A stretch of 64,000 nucleotides of DNA from Cristatella mucedo (GCA_009760855.2 WPIO01000146.1:684001-748000); one strand, 5' to 3'. Shown: positions 1 through 11,055, counted from the stretch's first letter. Notes: generated from the letters alone by a model not told the origin. A program made the numbers and translations.

Positions 1-325
1 GGCCAACCGGTGCTGGACCGAGACGGATCCGCTTGCAGAACATGAACGGTTGCCTCGTTGGCAGGGTGCCAGTCACCAAGGGCCACAGCGACAAAGGCTT
101 CGCCTGCCGGCACCGCTCGGCGGCCAGACTCCTGGTACTTCCGCATACTGTGCTCGCGGCCGCTTTGTCGGGGCCGGCTGGGGGTGGGGCGTTGACAATG
201 GTGACAAAGGAGACTTGGACGTCCGAAATGGCAATCCCCCCAAGCGACTTGTTGTACTTTAAACGACGGCTGTATTGTACTCTGGCAAGCCAGATGAAAT
301 ACGCCGGCGCACATACTGGTGTAAT
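1..325. other. GC-rich unclassified segment
   Basis: This stretch is clearly richer in G+C than its surroundings and is open in more than one frame on both strands: roughly 98 codons on plus from base 33, and almost the whole stretch on minus. None of the translations shows a domain I recognise, so open frames here may only reflect the low stop-codon density of GC-rich DNA. It abuts the 3' end of a minus-strand LINE-A copy. It could be a host exon or part of an LTR element cut by the window edge. Confidence 0.3.
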
Positions 326-1154
326 GTAATATAATGTATCTCCGTCTGTAACTCCACAAAGTCATAAAGACCACGTGGGTGTTACACAGGAGAGTTTTGC
401 ATAGCCCACTCACAGCCTAAGCTGCTTTCGGTACGCATTCGGTAGCCAACATACTTCGTCTCACGCAAAAAAGAGAAAGTGGGAAGCATAGCAGAGTCAG
501 AAGAGCAGCTGAGGTAGTGATTAGCATATAAGTAGCAGTTCAGGTCCGCTGAAAAAGATGTACCATAGTCGGCAGTAGGAGAGTAGTTGTCGTTGCGTAA
601 GAATTGAGGAAGCGACTTCCATAGTCTAGGGCCTGCAGAACTAAAGCTTCAGTCGCCAACTGTCTTTAAGCGGTGGAATGGGACAGCTAATGTATTGTCC
701 ACACAGGACCTGAGGTAACGAACCGGCTGAAACTGATGCAGCAGTTCAGCTAGGTACTGTAGCGCCCTGCTGGCGTTCGCTGAATTTTAGTGCGAACAAG
801 CGCTGTTCGGTGGCGGGCTAGAGTCCCTTTGTCCGGGAGCAGTGAGCCAGAGAGGAGCGTCAGTGCGGTTAGAGAGGAAGGCTTACGAGCAAGCCATGAA
901 GCTCTGAGACTAGCAGTGGCGATTCAGCATTTAGAATTGGTCTGACACCTACGGAAGCTGCTCATAAATGTTGGCTGGCCTGTCAATCTCCTCCTCCACT
1001 CATTCCAAGAAAGAATCGTCTGGAACCCATTCGCCATTTAAGCTGGACAGAGGTGCCCTTCCAGTGGCCTGGGAACGGTATTAGTTCCTTACCGTAATAG
1101 GCCAAGGTGTCGGGCCCAATACCACTAAGCTCTTGCCCCATTGTGTCAGCTAGG

Positions 1155-1178
1155 TATTTAAGAGTCGAGCGATGCTCG
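1155..1178 (+). promoter_or_regulatory. Candidate TATA box and adjacent dyad of the LTR
   Basis: TATTTAAG at 1155-1162 is followed by the perfect dyad CGAGC-GAT-GCTCG at 1166-1178 and then a pyrimidine-rich stretch. This could be the LTR promoter. It is a sequence resemblance only. Confidence 0.3.
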
Positions 1179-1472
1179 CTCTTGGTCTGTGGTCTTTTGT
1201 GTTTTCGGTGTCTTCTGGTCTTTTGTCCGACTCTTCGCTTCGACTTCGTTGGGCTAGCTATCTGAAAGCGAGGGAGGAGGGCTGGCTGTTCGCCGGAGAT
1301 TGACGGAACACGACGAGACAGCACTAGGACGATTCGGTGGACTCCACCGAATACGATCGTATCGCACCCGAGCTGGCATTTTGTGTTTCTTTCGGGTTTT
1401 GTGTCTGTGCGCTAGCACGTGGTCTAGGTATAAGGATTTTTCGGTGCGAGCTAAACGTAGGTAGCGTGTGTA

Positions 1473-1910
1473 GAGTCCTCGTTCTCCAGGTAGGGCTTAG
1501 GCTTCGGTTTGAGCTCTGTCTATATGGGTCGTTCCCAATTTAAGATGTAAGCCGCTTAAGGGCGGAGACGTGTTTCCTTTGCAGGAGTGCTTGAGTTGCC
1601 GCAAGTAGAGTATTCTTGCCACACTCGTCTAAACTGAGTCCTAGTTCTCCAGTTAGGGTCTAGGCTCTGGTTCGGGCTCCGTCTATTTGGGTCGTTTCCC
1701 ATTATACACGTAAGCAGCCCCAGTGTGGAGAAGTATTTCCTCCGCAAGAGTGCATGTTGTGGCGCGTGTGAAGTATTCAGGCCGCACTGGTGGAAACAGA
1801 GTCCTAGTTCTCCGGTTAGGGTTTAGGCTCCGATTCGCGCTCGCTGTGGAGAAGTATTCCCTACGGAAGAGTGTTGGTAGTGTTAAGAACGTGCGGGGAG
1901 TGTGGAGATA
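1473..1910 (+). repeat. 163-bp tandem repeat inside solo LTR-1
   Basis: The block GAGTCCTNGTTCTCC followed by GGTTAGGG-like sequence recurs at 1473, 1636 and 1799, exactly 163 bases apart each time. The last unit is shorter in its middle part. Each unit carries an AAGTATT or AGTATTC block followed by a purine-rich AAGAGTG block. Such arrays inside LTRs often act as enhancer or promoter repeats; that role is not shown here. Confidence 0.8.
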
Positions 1911-2174
1911 AAACTGAGCTAGACAAGCAGCGAGTTTGTGCGCTTGCGAATGCAGTTCAGTAAAATCCCCAATTTGTGTGCTCGCTTTCCAATTTGCTCC
2001 ACGGACATACCACCCCCTTTAGTAACGGTAAGCAGGTCAGCGACAAGCACGCTCTTTTCATGGCGGCCAGCTTACTGCCCATAGGCGCACACCGATCGGC
2101 AGTATGCGCTAAGCTACGCCGCTGGGTAAGCAGCAGGTCGAGCCTACCCCACCAAGCCTTCAGTGTTACAGTAC

Positions 2175-3480
2175 GAAGGAGCCAAACCGTGGCGGGCCTT
2201 GTGGGTCAGCCTAAGAACTTTGCTCTCCATCCTTTGCTCAACGGGCAACCATTCAAGCTCTTTCAGCAAAGGAGACAATTGCTCAAACCGCTGGGATTTG
2301 ATGACCAGCCTTGCAGCCATATTCATAGTCTGCCGAAGTGGCATACGAGCTTTCTTTGGCAGCCCAGCCAAGAGGCAATTACAATAATCAAGCCGAGACG
2401 TAACTAAAGAGCTATCCAAATTTTTTACAAGCCACTATAGGAGACACTTCCTAATCTTGGATAGGGATCAGAAGTGATGGCTAGCTGTAGAGGCAGTCTT
2501 CTAAATGAAGCTTTTGAAATTGAGGCAGCTGTGGACCACGACACCTAAATTTCGAGCACGTGGTGAATGTCGCACAATAACATCTCCCATTAGAACAGCA
2601 AAGCCTTTTAATTCAGCCACCCGCTTAGGGTGTCCATAAGGGAGTAGTTCGGTTTTATCATCATTTAATTTCAGGAAGTTTTCCGACATCCAGAATCAAA
2701 TATTAGCAAGGCAAGCATTCAGTTCTCAGTTGCTGCAGCGGATTCCGACGCTTTGAATGACAAATGCAACAGAGTATCGTCAGCATACAAGTGATATCCT
2801 ATTCAATAGGCCTTAATCACTTTTCCCAGAGGTTGTGTATAAATGTAGAACAGCATGGGACCGAGTACAGACTCTTGAACGAATCCGCAGGTGACCCTTT
2901 TCGTGTCTGAGACCTGACCCCCACACGACACGGATTGAACACGATCTGACCAGTATGATTTAAACCACGCCAGTGCTCCGTCTGCCTGACCGATCGTTGT
3001 TATAAATCGTTACAGCAAAACTTCGTGATCCATGGTGCCGAAGGCAGCAGAGAGATCTCGCAGAGCTAATGCAATGGCATTCCCGTAGTCGTTGTCGCAT
3101 AGAATGTCATTGTTAACACGGAGGAGAGCAGTTTCAGCTGAGTGCTGCCTCTTGAACCCTGATTGAAATGTTCTGACATTCCATTATTTTTAATATGTTA
3201 AGCCTACTGCTTAGCAACAATTTTTTCATAAATCTTTGATAAGCACGGAAGAAGTGAAACTGGGCGATAGTTTGCTAGGCCCTCTGTGTCTATTCCAGGC
3301 TTTTTAAGAATTGATGGAACGAATGCCGATTTGAAGGACTTGGTGACGACCCTTTTTCTCATAGAAGCATCAGAAATCTTGTTTATGGCAGTGCTAAGTT
3401 GGTCTGCTAGTGAAGACCACAGAGATTAAGGTATAGGGTCTTCAGGAGACGAGCTCTTTTTACTAGACCTTATGAGGTAG
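2175..3480 (-). pseudogene. LINE-A reverse transcriptase remains (copy A1)
   Basis: Read on minus, this stretch encodes RT blocks in several frames. The catalytic box YADD is at 2776-2787, preceded by a degenerate VPQGSVLGP block near 2880. It is followed by an [19 protein letters not shown]-type block (2501-2689) and the C-terminal LTSRLDYCNCLLAGLPKK region (2144-2419). Several stops and frame changes separate these blocks. The distal part directly adjoins the solo LTR at 2170. The same block order appears in copies at 17333-18152 and 60543-61364, which fixes the identity. Confidence 0.82.
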
Positions 3481-4062
3481 CCACATCACATGCAGAAACA
3501 TCCAAGAACCTTATAAGGAAGGTCACAGGTTGAGGAACGGTGATTGCTTTAGTCGGAGGGGGCTAACGGAGGCACGAATGTGTACAATTTTTTCAGTAAA
3601 GAAGGCTGAAAACTTTTCGGCTGAGCCCTTAATATCTGGGAGTCAGACCTCACATCATTGGCCAGCAAATGGTTTACTGTCTTCTAAACCTGTTTAGTGT
3701 CCGACTGGCAGGAATTCAGTTTTTCAATGAAAAAAGAAGCTCTGGTTTTCTTAGGCTTTCGGGTGTTAACTTGAAGGATGTCTTAAAAAATTGAATAGAT
3801 CTACCTCATACCTAGATTTATTGAAACGACGTTCTAGCCTACGCTTAACCCGACGCATGTTAAGGAATTTTGTTGTAATTTGAAAGGAATATCCACGACT
3901 TTAAACACGGATTGAGCGAACGGGAGCATGCTTGTCAAGAGGACTTGTGAGTGTCATGTTTATTGCATCAGTGAGGGTATCGAGGCTGCCGGTCGAGTCT
4001 GAATGCAGATCAAGAAGACCTGCATCACAAGCAGATTTCAAAAACTTGTCCATGCCAATGCT

Positions 4063-4515
4063 TTATAAGTTACATCGTTTGACAAAGTCAACATTGCTCT
4101 GTACGTACGAGGGAGCAGGAAAAGTAAACGAGACTGAAGAATGGTCTGACAGGGTCAGTAGGCACACCACAAAGTCAGTGAGGAATACATCCTTAGTGAT
4201 CACGAGATCTGTAATATGGCCACCGACGTGGGTGCTATAATTAACGTGTTGGGCCAAACCAAAATTCTCCAGACAGTCAAGAAATGAGCTGACCTGGTTG
4301 TTGCTAGGGTTGTCAACGTGAATATTTAAGTCTTGTAAAATCAGTAATGGCCTGTCAAACACACATATTTTAGCGAGGAACTCGGAAAACTCCTCGACAA
4401 ACAAGTTTAGACAGCCAGAAGGAGGTCGGTATATCACAGCAGTTACAGGCATTGTCTTTGATGAAGACCTGATAGCAACCGATTTAAACGATGAACCATG
4501 TGAGAAACTGTACAT
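4063..4515 (-). pseudogene. LINE-A apurinic endonuclease fragment (copy A1)
   Basis: The 150-residue minus-strand frame contains the middle and C-terminal parts of an exonuclease-endonuclease-phosphatase (APE-type) domain, the nuclease that nicks target DNA for target-primed reverse transcription. Visible hallmarks are VIYRPPSGCLNLF, a decayed strand-turn reading LQDLNIHVDNP where GDFNIHVDNP is expected, HVGGHITDLVITK, and LSDHSSVSF with the conserved S-D-H. The N-terminal part lies in another frame toward 4700, which shows a frameshift. The counterpart in copy A2 starts at about 58718. The GD-to-QD change and the broken frame argue against activity. Confidence 0.85.
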
Positions 4516-5110
4516 TGATTATCAGAAACCAAATAATTCGCGAACAACAATTACAACCCCGTCACCAACCTCTTGAGAACGCTTGGACTGATAGAATGAG
4601 AACCCGGGTGCGGTTGTCTCAAAAATACAGATACTGGAACAAGGTGTCATCCAGGTTTCGGGGAGCAGAAATGCATCTAGCTTCTCCTGGACCACATGAT
4701 AGCGGATAAGTAACCCCTTGGTTTTTAGCGAGCGGACATTTAGTAGATGGAATTCAAGAGGCTGTCCAGGAACAGGGCGACGGCGACGAAGTGGCTTGTA
4801 TTCTCCTCCGTTTGCGTCCGGCCCGGCGGACGTTGGCTATTCAAATTTGAATTGGACCTTGGTAACGGCCGTCGGAAGACGTTTCACAACGTGCTGGGCT
4901 ACAGCGAGTGGGCTACTACCGCAACAAGTAATATTTAGCGCTTCAAACTTACGAGTCGTAGGTTTGATAGCCGAGCGGTTGATAGGGCGAACGCAGGATG
5001 CAGGAAGGTTCTCACTGACACGCCGAAGAAGGCCTGCCGGTAGGTTTCAACTGATGGCGACATCGCACGTTATGCTAAGCAGGTCCTTTTTGTATAGCAT
5101 GTCCGAGGAC

Positions 5111-5535
5111 AGCTCATAAATAGTCACAGCGAAGATAGCAGCGGAATACCCGAAGGTATTTCGGGAAATCAAGTGAAGGTCCACAACATGCTAGTAGTCG
5201 CCCGAGGCAGCTCTTTAGCACGGGGAGAAGTTCCGTCATGCTTGCTGTTCGGGAAGCACTCGGCGATAAGAGAGAGCAGAAAGTGGATAGTAGATGCAAG
5301 AGTCAATGCTGGGCAGAATTGAATTGAGCTGCCCGGATGGCACGCGCCGGTAAGGAGCTCGCCCGTTGGGGACACAGACCGTCGGTTGACTGGGCGGAAG
5401 CACGTGATCGAAACGGTGCGTCCACAATGGCATGCTCCTACTTTGGCTGACAGTATGCCGCTTTCTCTCGTTCCTCTTGCCTAACCGTTCGTCCGCACAG
5501 CTCACCACAATATAGCATGGGATTATGGAATTTAT
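5111..5535 (-). other. Probable 5' region (UTR or ORF1) of LINE-A copy A1
   Basis: It continues upstream, in minus orientation, of the part that aligns with copy A2, which is truncated near 58390. The stretch is fairly GC-rich and has overlapping minus-strand open frames of 61-105 codons (5114-5553) with no recognisable zinc knuckle or RRM. It most likely holds the 5' UTR or remnants of ORF1. With only one copy in the window, the true 5' end cannot be fixed. Confidence 0.45.
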
Positions 5536-5631
5536 TGTTTCATTTGAAGTCATTCACTGATTTCTCGCCGAACTCGGCTGGTGCATGCACACCTGAAATA
5601 CGTCCACGGCTGCATGAACCGCTGAAGTAAC

Positions 5632-7020
5632 AAAAATAATAATAATGCATTTGATAAAGCTCCCTCAGACAACTCAATCTCTCTCTCTCTAGGTGCTTTA
5701 CATTGACTGCAAAGGGAAATGCTATTGAATGGTGAGTAATATCATGCTTGATAAACAAACAACATGAACTACATGGTTAGGGGTGACGTCCACAGGATCA
5801 GCATGCAAATGTGGTTAGTGGCAGCATGCACAGTGTTAGCACGCATAGGCACATAAAGTACGTATTTCAGGGACCCAATAAAGGCTATCCTAAACAGGTG
5901 TGTTTTCAAGTTCTTTTTAAATTTGATTACGTCAGGGGATGTTCAGACGCAAGTCGGGAGGGAGTTCCAAACTTTGGGAGCATGCAAACTAAATGCATGG
6001 TCTCCAAAGGATTTAAGGTTTGTATGAGGTATTTGTAGACTGCTGGATTCCGAATAGCTGGTGATAAGAAGCTTGTCCTGCTGGGGGTGTAGGTCTGGGA
6101 GATAGGCTGGAGAAAAAGAATAAAGAGACCTAAAAGTAAGCGACAAAAACTTGAAGTCAATCCGTTGCTAGACTGGTAGCCAGTGCAGTGCAGGTCGTCG
6201 AGAATTGGTTTGAAGTGGCAACTGTGACGTTCACTACAGACAAGCCCACCTGCCGAGTTTTGCACCGGCTGCAATCGCCTGATCATACATGCTGGGAGGC
6301 CAGTAAGCAGTGAATTACAGAAGTCGAGACGGGATGCCGCAAATGCATGGCCCAACTTGGACGTTGTATCCTCATGTAAACAAGCCAGAATTTTAGCAAT
6401 GCCATGTAGCTGAAAATATGCAGATTTGACTGTGGAGCTGATATGGTCGATTGGCGAGAGGTAGCTTTGAAATATGACACCTAGATTTCGAGCTGATTCA
6501 ACAGGAGATATGCTGGCAGAACCAATTTGGAACGTCAGCCTTTTCATGCAGCGATTTGAGATGATTTGAGGTGCTAGAAGGCTGGGAGGGATCAAAGTAA
6601 ACGTGCAACTGAGTGGCATGTGCATAGAAGTGAAATCCTTGATTGTGCTTGGCAATCACATCAGCAAGAGGGAGAGTATAAACCGTGAGACCGAACCGGA
6701 ACTAGCTAGAGTCCTGAGGTACCCTACATTTTAGAGGTATTTAAGATGATCTTTGTCTATTCACGTCAATACTCTGGAGACTCCCACTGAGATAGGACCT
6801 GAGCGAGTGCAAAGAAGTGCTAGTGATGCCAAGGCGAAGTGAAAGGCGCTCTAGAATAATTTTGTGATCGATGGCTTCAAAAGCTGCCGAGATATCGAGC
6901 AAAACAAGCCGAGAGACTCTACCCATGTCTGCATTCCTAAGTAGGTCGTTGTTTGCCCTAAGCAATGCTAACTCTTTGGAGTGGTTAGGTCCAAAGCCAG
7001 AATGGAACTTACTAGCATGG
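5632..7020 (-). mobile_element. LINE-B copy B1 with reverse transcriptase remnants
   Basis: The 3' end is at about 5632 (minus): ATAATAATAATGCATTTGATAAAGC, followed by the family hairpin region. Reading 5' to 3' on minus, RT motif A (LVLLDISAAFEAIDH) is at 6741-6965. The YADD segment has been lost by a deletion near 6660-6740. The post-RT region (VESARNLGVIF, ASRLDFCNSLLTGLPACMIRR) lies in the 242-codon frame at 5927-6655. This frame is one of the longest intact stretches of LINE-B in the window but lacks the catalytic core, so the copy is dead. Confidence 0.88.
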
Positions 7021-7029
7021 TTTTAGGTG

Positions 7030-7500
7030 TAATGTTGGATAAGGATCGAACGTGAGGGCTAGTTACGGAAGTATAATTCTTAGCCAAGACTTTAAAACTA
7101 ATCTGTTAAAGACGACAACTAAAATCTCGGCACACGGTGTTTATCTCACAACAGCATCACCTATTAGGATAATAAAGCGTGCTCATTCAGTGAAATCTTT
7201 TTATCTACGAGTAGCAGGTTCGTTATATTGAAGTTTAAGGAAATTTGCCAATATCCAGGATCGAATGTCCGCAAAGCAAATATTCTGTTTATCGGTAGAT
7301 GCAGAAGAATCCGACGGTGAAAATGTAAAATATAGCTTACCATTCACAGCATAGAAGTGATATCCTACTACATGGGCATGAATCACTTGTACGAGAGGTT
7401 GAGTACAAGTGGAGGTTAGCGACGGACCGATGATAAACTCTTGAGGGTCCACTAATGGCTGGTCTGGTTGACGAGACCTGACCCACACTAGACACAGACT
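7030..7500 (-). mobile_element. LINE-A fragment A4 (RT region)
   Basis: Minus-strand translation gives VGYHFYAVNGKLYFTF followed by DIRSWILANFLKLQYNEPA, matching the LINE-A YADD-to-thumb region but with the catalytic YADD altered to YAVN. A degenerate block downstream (7040-7190) matches the region that includes [15 protein letters not shown] in better copies. It is truncated at both ends. Confidence 0.78.
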
Positions 7501-7511
7501 ACAGGAAATCT

Positions 7512-8075
7512 ATGTATCTACGCCTGTATCTCCACAAAGCAACTGAGACTATGTGGGTGTTACTCAAGAGAATTTTTATATTGCACCCTTACAGCCACAG
7601 AAGCGTGTCCAATAGCGTGTCCAAGCCAAATAGTGCTACTGGTACTAAGGAAAGATTATGCCATAGGACGGAGACACCGTAGAAGATCAGTAATTAGAGC
7701 AAGCTGCTATATTATTGGCCGCAGGTCATCGGAGGTCATGATGTGATTGACTGTTTAATCAGTGGTCTTGTTTTGTTGGCTTTAAGCCAACTGGTTACAA
7801 ATGTATTAAAAATTACTTTCCTGTTTTCCCTCATCATGTCACAGAGTTTCTCAAAGCCTTTCTTGGTTGCTTGTGAATAATGGTGCTGTAGACGGAGAGT
7901 GCCGTGAAATAATTTAAATTTCTCCTTCTGCAACTCAACACAGTTTGTGTGTGTGCTACCCAGCAGTGTTTTGCGTAGCTCACTCACAGCCTATGTGGCT
8001 TTAGTTACGCTTTTGATTGAAAACAGACTTTCACGCAACAAAGAGAAATTGGGAAGTAGAGATGAGTCACGCTTC
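7512..8075 (-). mobile_element. Two LINE-A 3' UTR fragments (A5, A6)
   Basis: Both 7512-7700 and 7925-8075 read, on minus, as the LINE-A 3' UTR: an AAGTC block near GAAAGCCACATAGGCTGTGAGTGAGC-type sequence, then the paired arms of the GTAAC/GTTAC hairpin. The sequence between them (7700-7924) is not assigned. These are separate 5'-truncated insertions rather than one element, because an RT fragment lies downstream of the first one's 3' end. Confidence 0.7.
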
Positions 8076-8099
8076 TGAAAGTGACTGACAGAACCTTGA

Positions 8100-8440
8100 A
8101 GTCTGATAATAATGATATATTTGATATAGCACCCTCAAAGAATTCAACGTCTTACTAGGCGCTTCAAACTTGTGGAAAATGAAGCGCGATCTGATAGTTA
8201 TTGGTAGCATGCTTTAAAAATAACACGAATAACATGGTTAACTGTGACAGGCACAGGGTCAGCATGCACGTAAGCCCTTGAAGTCGATGTGTTGCTCGAC
8301 TGGGAGCCAGTGCAGGTCGTGAAGAAGTGGTGTGATGGGGAATCTGCTAAGCTCACGACAGACAAGTCGAGCTGCAAAGTTGTGAACCGTCTGTAAGCAG
8401 CAAATTGCATGAGCGGGAAGACCAGTAAGGAGTGACTAAG
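8100..8440 (-). mobile_element. LINE-B copy B2, internally deleted
   Basis: The minus-strand 3' tail (TAATAATGATATATTTGATATAGC) at 8105 is followed by the hairpin region and a short 3' UTR. The copy then jumps, after about 8270, to the block around CCAGTGCAGGTCG that corresponds to the DLHWLPVKQRIDF region. Most of the 3' coding region and UTR between them is missing. Confidence 0.75.
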
Positions 8441-8774
8441 GTCTGATGCCTTTACGGAGTTTATAAAGTTGCTAGAGACGTACCAACTTAGTATTTAATT
8501 AGGTTCTCTGGTAGAGCTATACACGTATTATTATTGTTAATATTATTTAGAAGCCATAGTAACAACCGGCTACATGTCAGTAAAGATCGTCAAGAATCAT
8601 GCATTCTTGGGCTCAGGTATGGGGCTGCTAAATTGTCGAAACCCCATTTTAGATTCGTGTATCTGTGATTACATAAGATTTTTACAGAAGCCGTAATCGG
8701 CTAAAAGTGTGACTACTTTGAAAGACCTAGAAAGAGCCAATGTACGATCATTCCATGCTGATCTATAGCCATTC
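8441..8774. other. Unassigned AT-rich stretch
   Basis: I see no open frame, repeat similarity or RNA gene here beyond short ATT-rich runs. Confidence 0.4.
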
Positions 8775-8910
8775 CTGAAGTCTGTTGGCTACCGAATGCC
8801 TACCAAAAGCCGCTTAGGCTGTGAGTGGGCTACACAAATCTCACCTGCATAACACCCACGCTGTCTTTATGACTTTGTTGAGTTACAGACGGAGATACAT
8901 TGCATTACCT
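8775..8910 (+). mobile_element. LINE-A 3' UTR fragment A7
   Basis: It begins at GTCTGTTGGCTACCGAATGC and ends GACGGAGATACATTGCATTA. It carries both hairpin arms (GTTGAGTTACAG as the 3' arm). It is a severely 5'-truncated copy. Confidence 0.82.
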
Positions 8911-9046
8911 TATGAAAAGTTTTTAAAGCTTGTGCCACCAGCCTAAGTAATCACCTTACAAAATCTAGGCTGTCATTTGTACGTAGAGCACAAGCATACC
9001 CTAATATTTGGTTTTCTTATTAATTCTCTCTTTTTTGCATGAGAAC

Positions 9047-9235
9047 GGATAATAATAATAATAAGGCACTTGATAAAGTGCCCTCTGAGAACTCAATCTC
9101 TTCCTAGGCGCTTTACATCTAGCTCCCACTATCATGCCGAAAGCTGCTTAGGCGTTCAGTGGGCTATATTAAACTCTCTTTTGTAACTCACTCATAGTCT
9201 TGGTGGAGTTACTGAGGTAGGTACATACATGCATA
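9047..9235. mobile_element. LINE-B tail (minus) fused to LINE-A tail (plus)
   Basis: 9047-9120 is a minus-strand LINE-B 3' hairpin with its ATT tail. It joins directly at about 9121 to a plus-strand LINE-A 3' UTR fragment (GCCGAAAGCTGCTTAGGCG ... GTGGAGTTACTGAGGTAGG). Only tail sequence of each element remains. Confidence 0.72.
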
Positions 9236-10854
9236 AGTAATGGTAAACGCTAACAAAGAGTAAACTCATTGCGAGCCTAAGAGGGATTTTAAATTTATTC
9301 AGGAGATATATTTTAACTCACGGTACGTCGTCCTGCAAAGCCGAGCCTGCTTGGAGCCAGCATATGCTCGTCTTGGGGTAGGGAGGCTGTCATAGAAACC
9401 AGTTGTGATGCTGATCCAACTTCTCTGATCAATGTACTGCTCTTTTGCCTTCTTCAGGAATGTTTATTTATACGTTAAAATTAATAATTTTAGTAATAAC
9501 GTTAACAGTTTCGGTAATAATTTTGGGCGATGCAGCACACATATTCTCTCGAAGTCCACTGAGATAAGATTGCAGTGGCCCAGGCCAATAACCCAATAGA
9601 CCGCTATCAACCACAATCCACTGCATTCCACCATGCAAAGAAAGAAATCCTGACTGAAAAGCTCTTTTTGTGATTGCATATGAAAGCACACTCTGCGACA
9701 ATTGCAAAAATTTTCTTGGGTGACTTCTATATTAAAAGTATGATCGCATCATATCAACCATTCTCGAACCCACATGTGAGGGAAATGAGCGGCAATCGAC
9801 GACCAAGGCCTGGGAAAATACGGAAATCTAGCCGTTGTAAGTGTACATGCTCAATTCAAGTCGTGATACCAGGGGTACGTGTCAAGAGATCGCACGAGGG
9901 AAGGGAGACGTTGTGGTTAGCTGGAAAAAAATGTCACCGGCCCTCAGAAGCAAAGTGTGGTGAGCAGTGGAGTGCTATTGATGGCTAAAACATCAATGGT
10001 AAGGCTAGAAGCTACATTAATTGGCAAAGCTTTCGGCTTGAACAGCTCTAGTCACGGTAAGGTGGAAATGATTGACATTAACTTATCATCCTCTACCTGG
10101 GGGCTTGAAGGAAGTTTCCAGGAGTGCGACTTTTCAATTTGCAGGTCGCAAGTTTTTAGGGGTGTCAACTTTTGTTTGCAGGTCACTGCTAAGCCAGTAA
10201 GTGCCTAGTCAGTCGGACACAGAAGCATTTTAATTTAAGCATATTACATTAGTTATAACGTCGCACTTTAAAAAAGTGAGATGTAATACCGAATGCGTAC
10301 TTTAGCTTTGCACAGCGTAGGTGCAGTCGATTCGTGACGGATTGCAGAAGATTGCTGTATTGACTCAGGCTTTTGCCTTTAATTGCAATGCAGTGACCGA
10401 GAGCTGGTATTACCAGTGGAATTCCGTGGGTGCACGGAAAATTGAGTGTGCACGAACGAGAAATAAAAATGGGAGAGTCACCCTGTAGCGTCCAGTCTAT
10501 TTTTAATTGACCATTATAGATTTCGGCACTTTCCCAATCCGTTGCCATCGATTACCGCGCTTTGCTCTCGCATTTACGTTCAAGATTGTTTGATAGGATG
10601 CAGTTGCACTTTTAACACAAAAGTTACGTAGGAAAATTTCGATCTTCTGTCTCCATCTTTGTAATTGCTACATACAATCACAGAGTGCTGTACTGTCTTG
10701 AGCAATTGCCGTCGATAGCCACGGATTGCCAAAACTTGAGCTTGATAAAGGGCAGCATGAGTGCCCACAGTGAGCTTTATGAGTGAGGTTAACTACATAT
10801 TCAAACAGATAATTTCCAGCCAATATTATCCAGTATGCTGCAGAGACAGGTCCC
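9236..10854. other. Unassigned intergenic or intronic stretch
   Basis: Open frames of 60-104 codons occur on both strands (for example plus 9674-9988 and 9957-10208, minus 10249-10548) but none shows a recognisable domain, signal peptide or convincing splice borders. A 30-base block CCACAATCCACTGCATTCC... near 9608 has relatives near 30712 and 31072, so a low-copy repeat may end here. Confidence 0.35.
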
Positions 10855-11055
10855 TGTGCATGCTGCCACTAACCACATTTGCATGATGATCCTGTGCATG
10901 TCACCCCGAACCATATAAATCAGTTTGTTTGTTTTTCAAGCATGATTTTACTTACCGTTCCATTGCATTTCCCTTCGCAGCAAATGTAAAGCGCCTAGAA
11001 AGAGATTAAGTTCTCTGAGAGCGCTTTATCAAATGCATTATTATCATTATTGTTT
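10855..11055 (+). mobile_element. LINE-B 3' end fragment B4
   Basis: It starts near CCTGTGCATGCTGCCACTAACC, runs through the family 3' UTR (TTCAAGCATGATTTTACTTACC), and ends with the hairpin AAAGCGCC...GAGCGCTTT and ATTATTATCATTATTG. Confidence 0.88.

Larger units (their letters stand above)
758..2170 (+). mobile_element. Solo LTR-1 (about 1.41 kb) inserted in LINE-A
   Basis: The insert begins TGTAGCGCCC and ends CAGTGTTACA, the TG...CA ends of long terminal repeats, and is flanked by the 4-base duplication GTAC (754-757 and 2171-2174). Removing it restores the LINE-A sequence CTAGGTACGAAGG seen intact at 18060 and 61300. No integrase or pol remains, so it is a solo LTR, presumably left by recombination between two LTRs. 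A TATTTAAG box and a 163-base tandem repeat lie inside it. The ORFs within it look fortuitous. The plus orientation is inferred from the TATA-like box. Confidence 0.8.
326..5110 (-). mobile_element. LINE-A copy A1, long non-LTR retrotransposon, interrupted by a solo LTR
   Basis: This is the longest LINE-A copy. Read on minus it runs from a 5' region near 5110, through an endonuclease (about 4063-4700) and a reverse transcriptase (about 2175-3500), to a 3' UTR ending with GGAGATACATTATATTACA near 326. It aligns throughout with the plus-strand copy at 58390-61725, for example the GATGTCGCCAT and CTGCATCCTGCGTTCGCCC blocks near its 5' side. The 3' UTR carries the family hairpin GTAAC..CCAC/GTGG..GTTAC. 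A 1.4-kb solo LTR sits inside it at 758-2170. Frameshifts and stops break the coding region, so it is a fossil. Assignment to a jockey/CR1-type clade rests on motif order only. Confidence 0.88.

Noticed and set aside
4718-5119. A 133-codon plus-strand protein
   Set aside because: It lies antisense to the LINE-A 5' and endonuclease region and is a shadow frame in GC-richer DNA.
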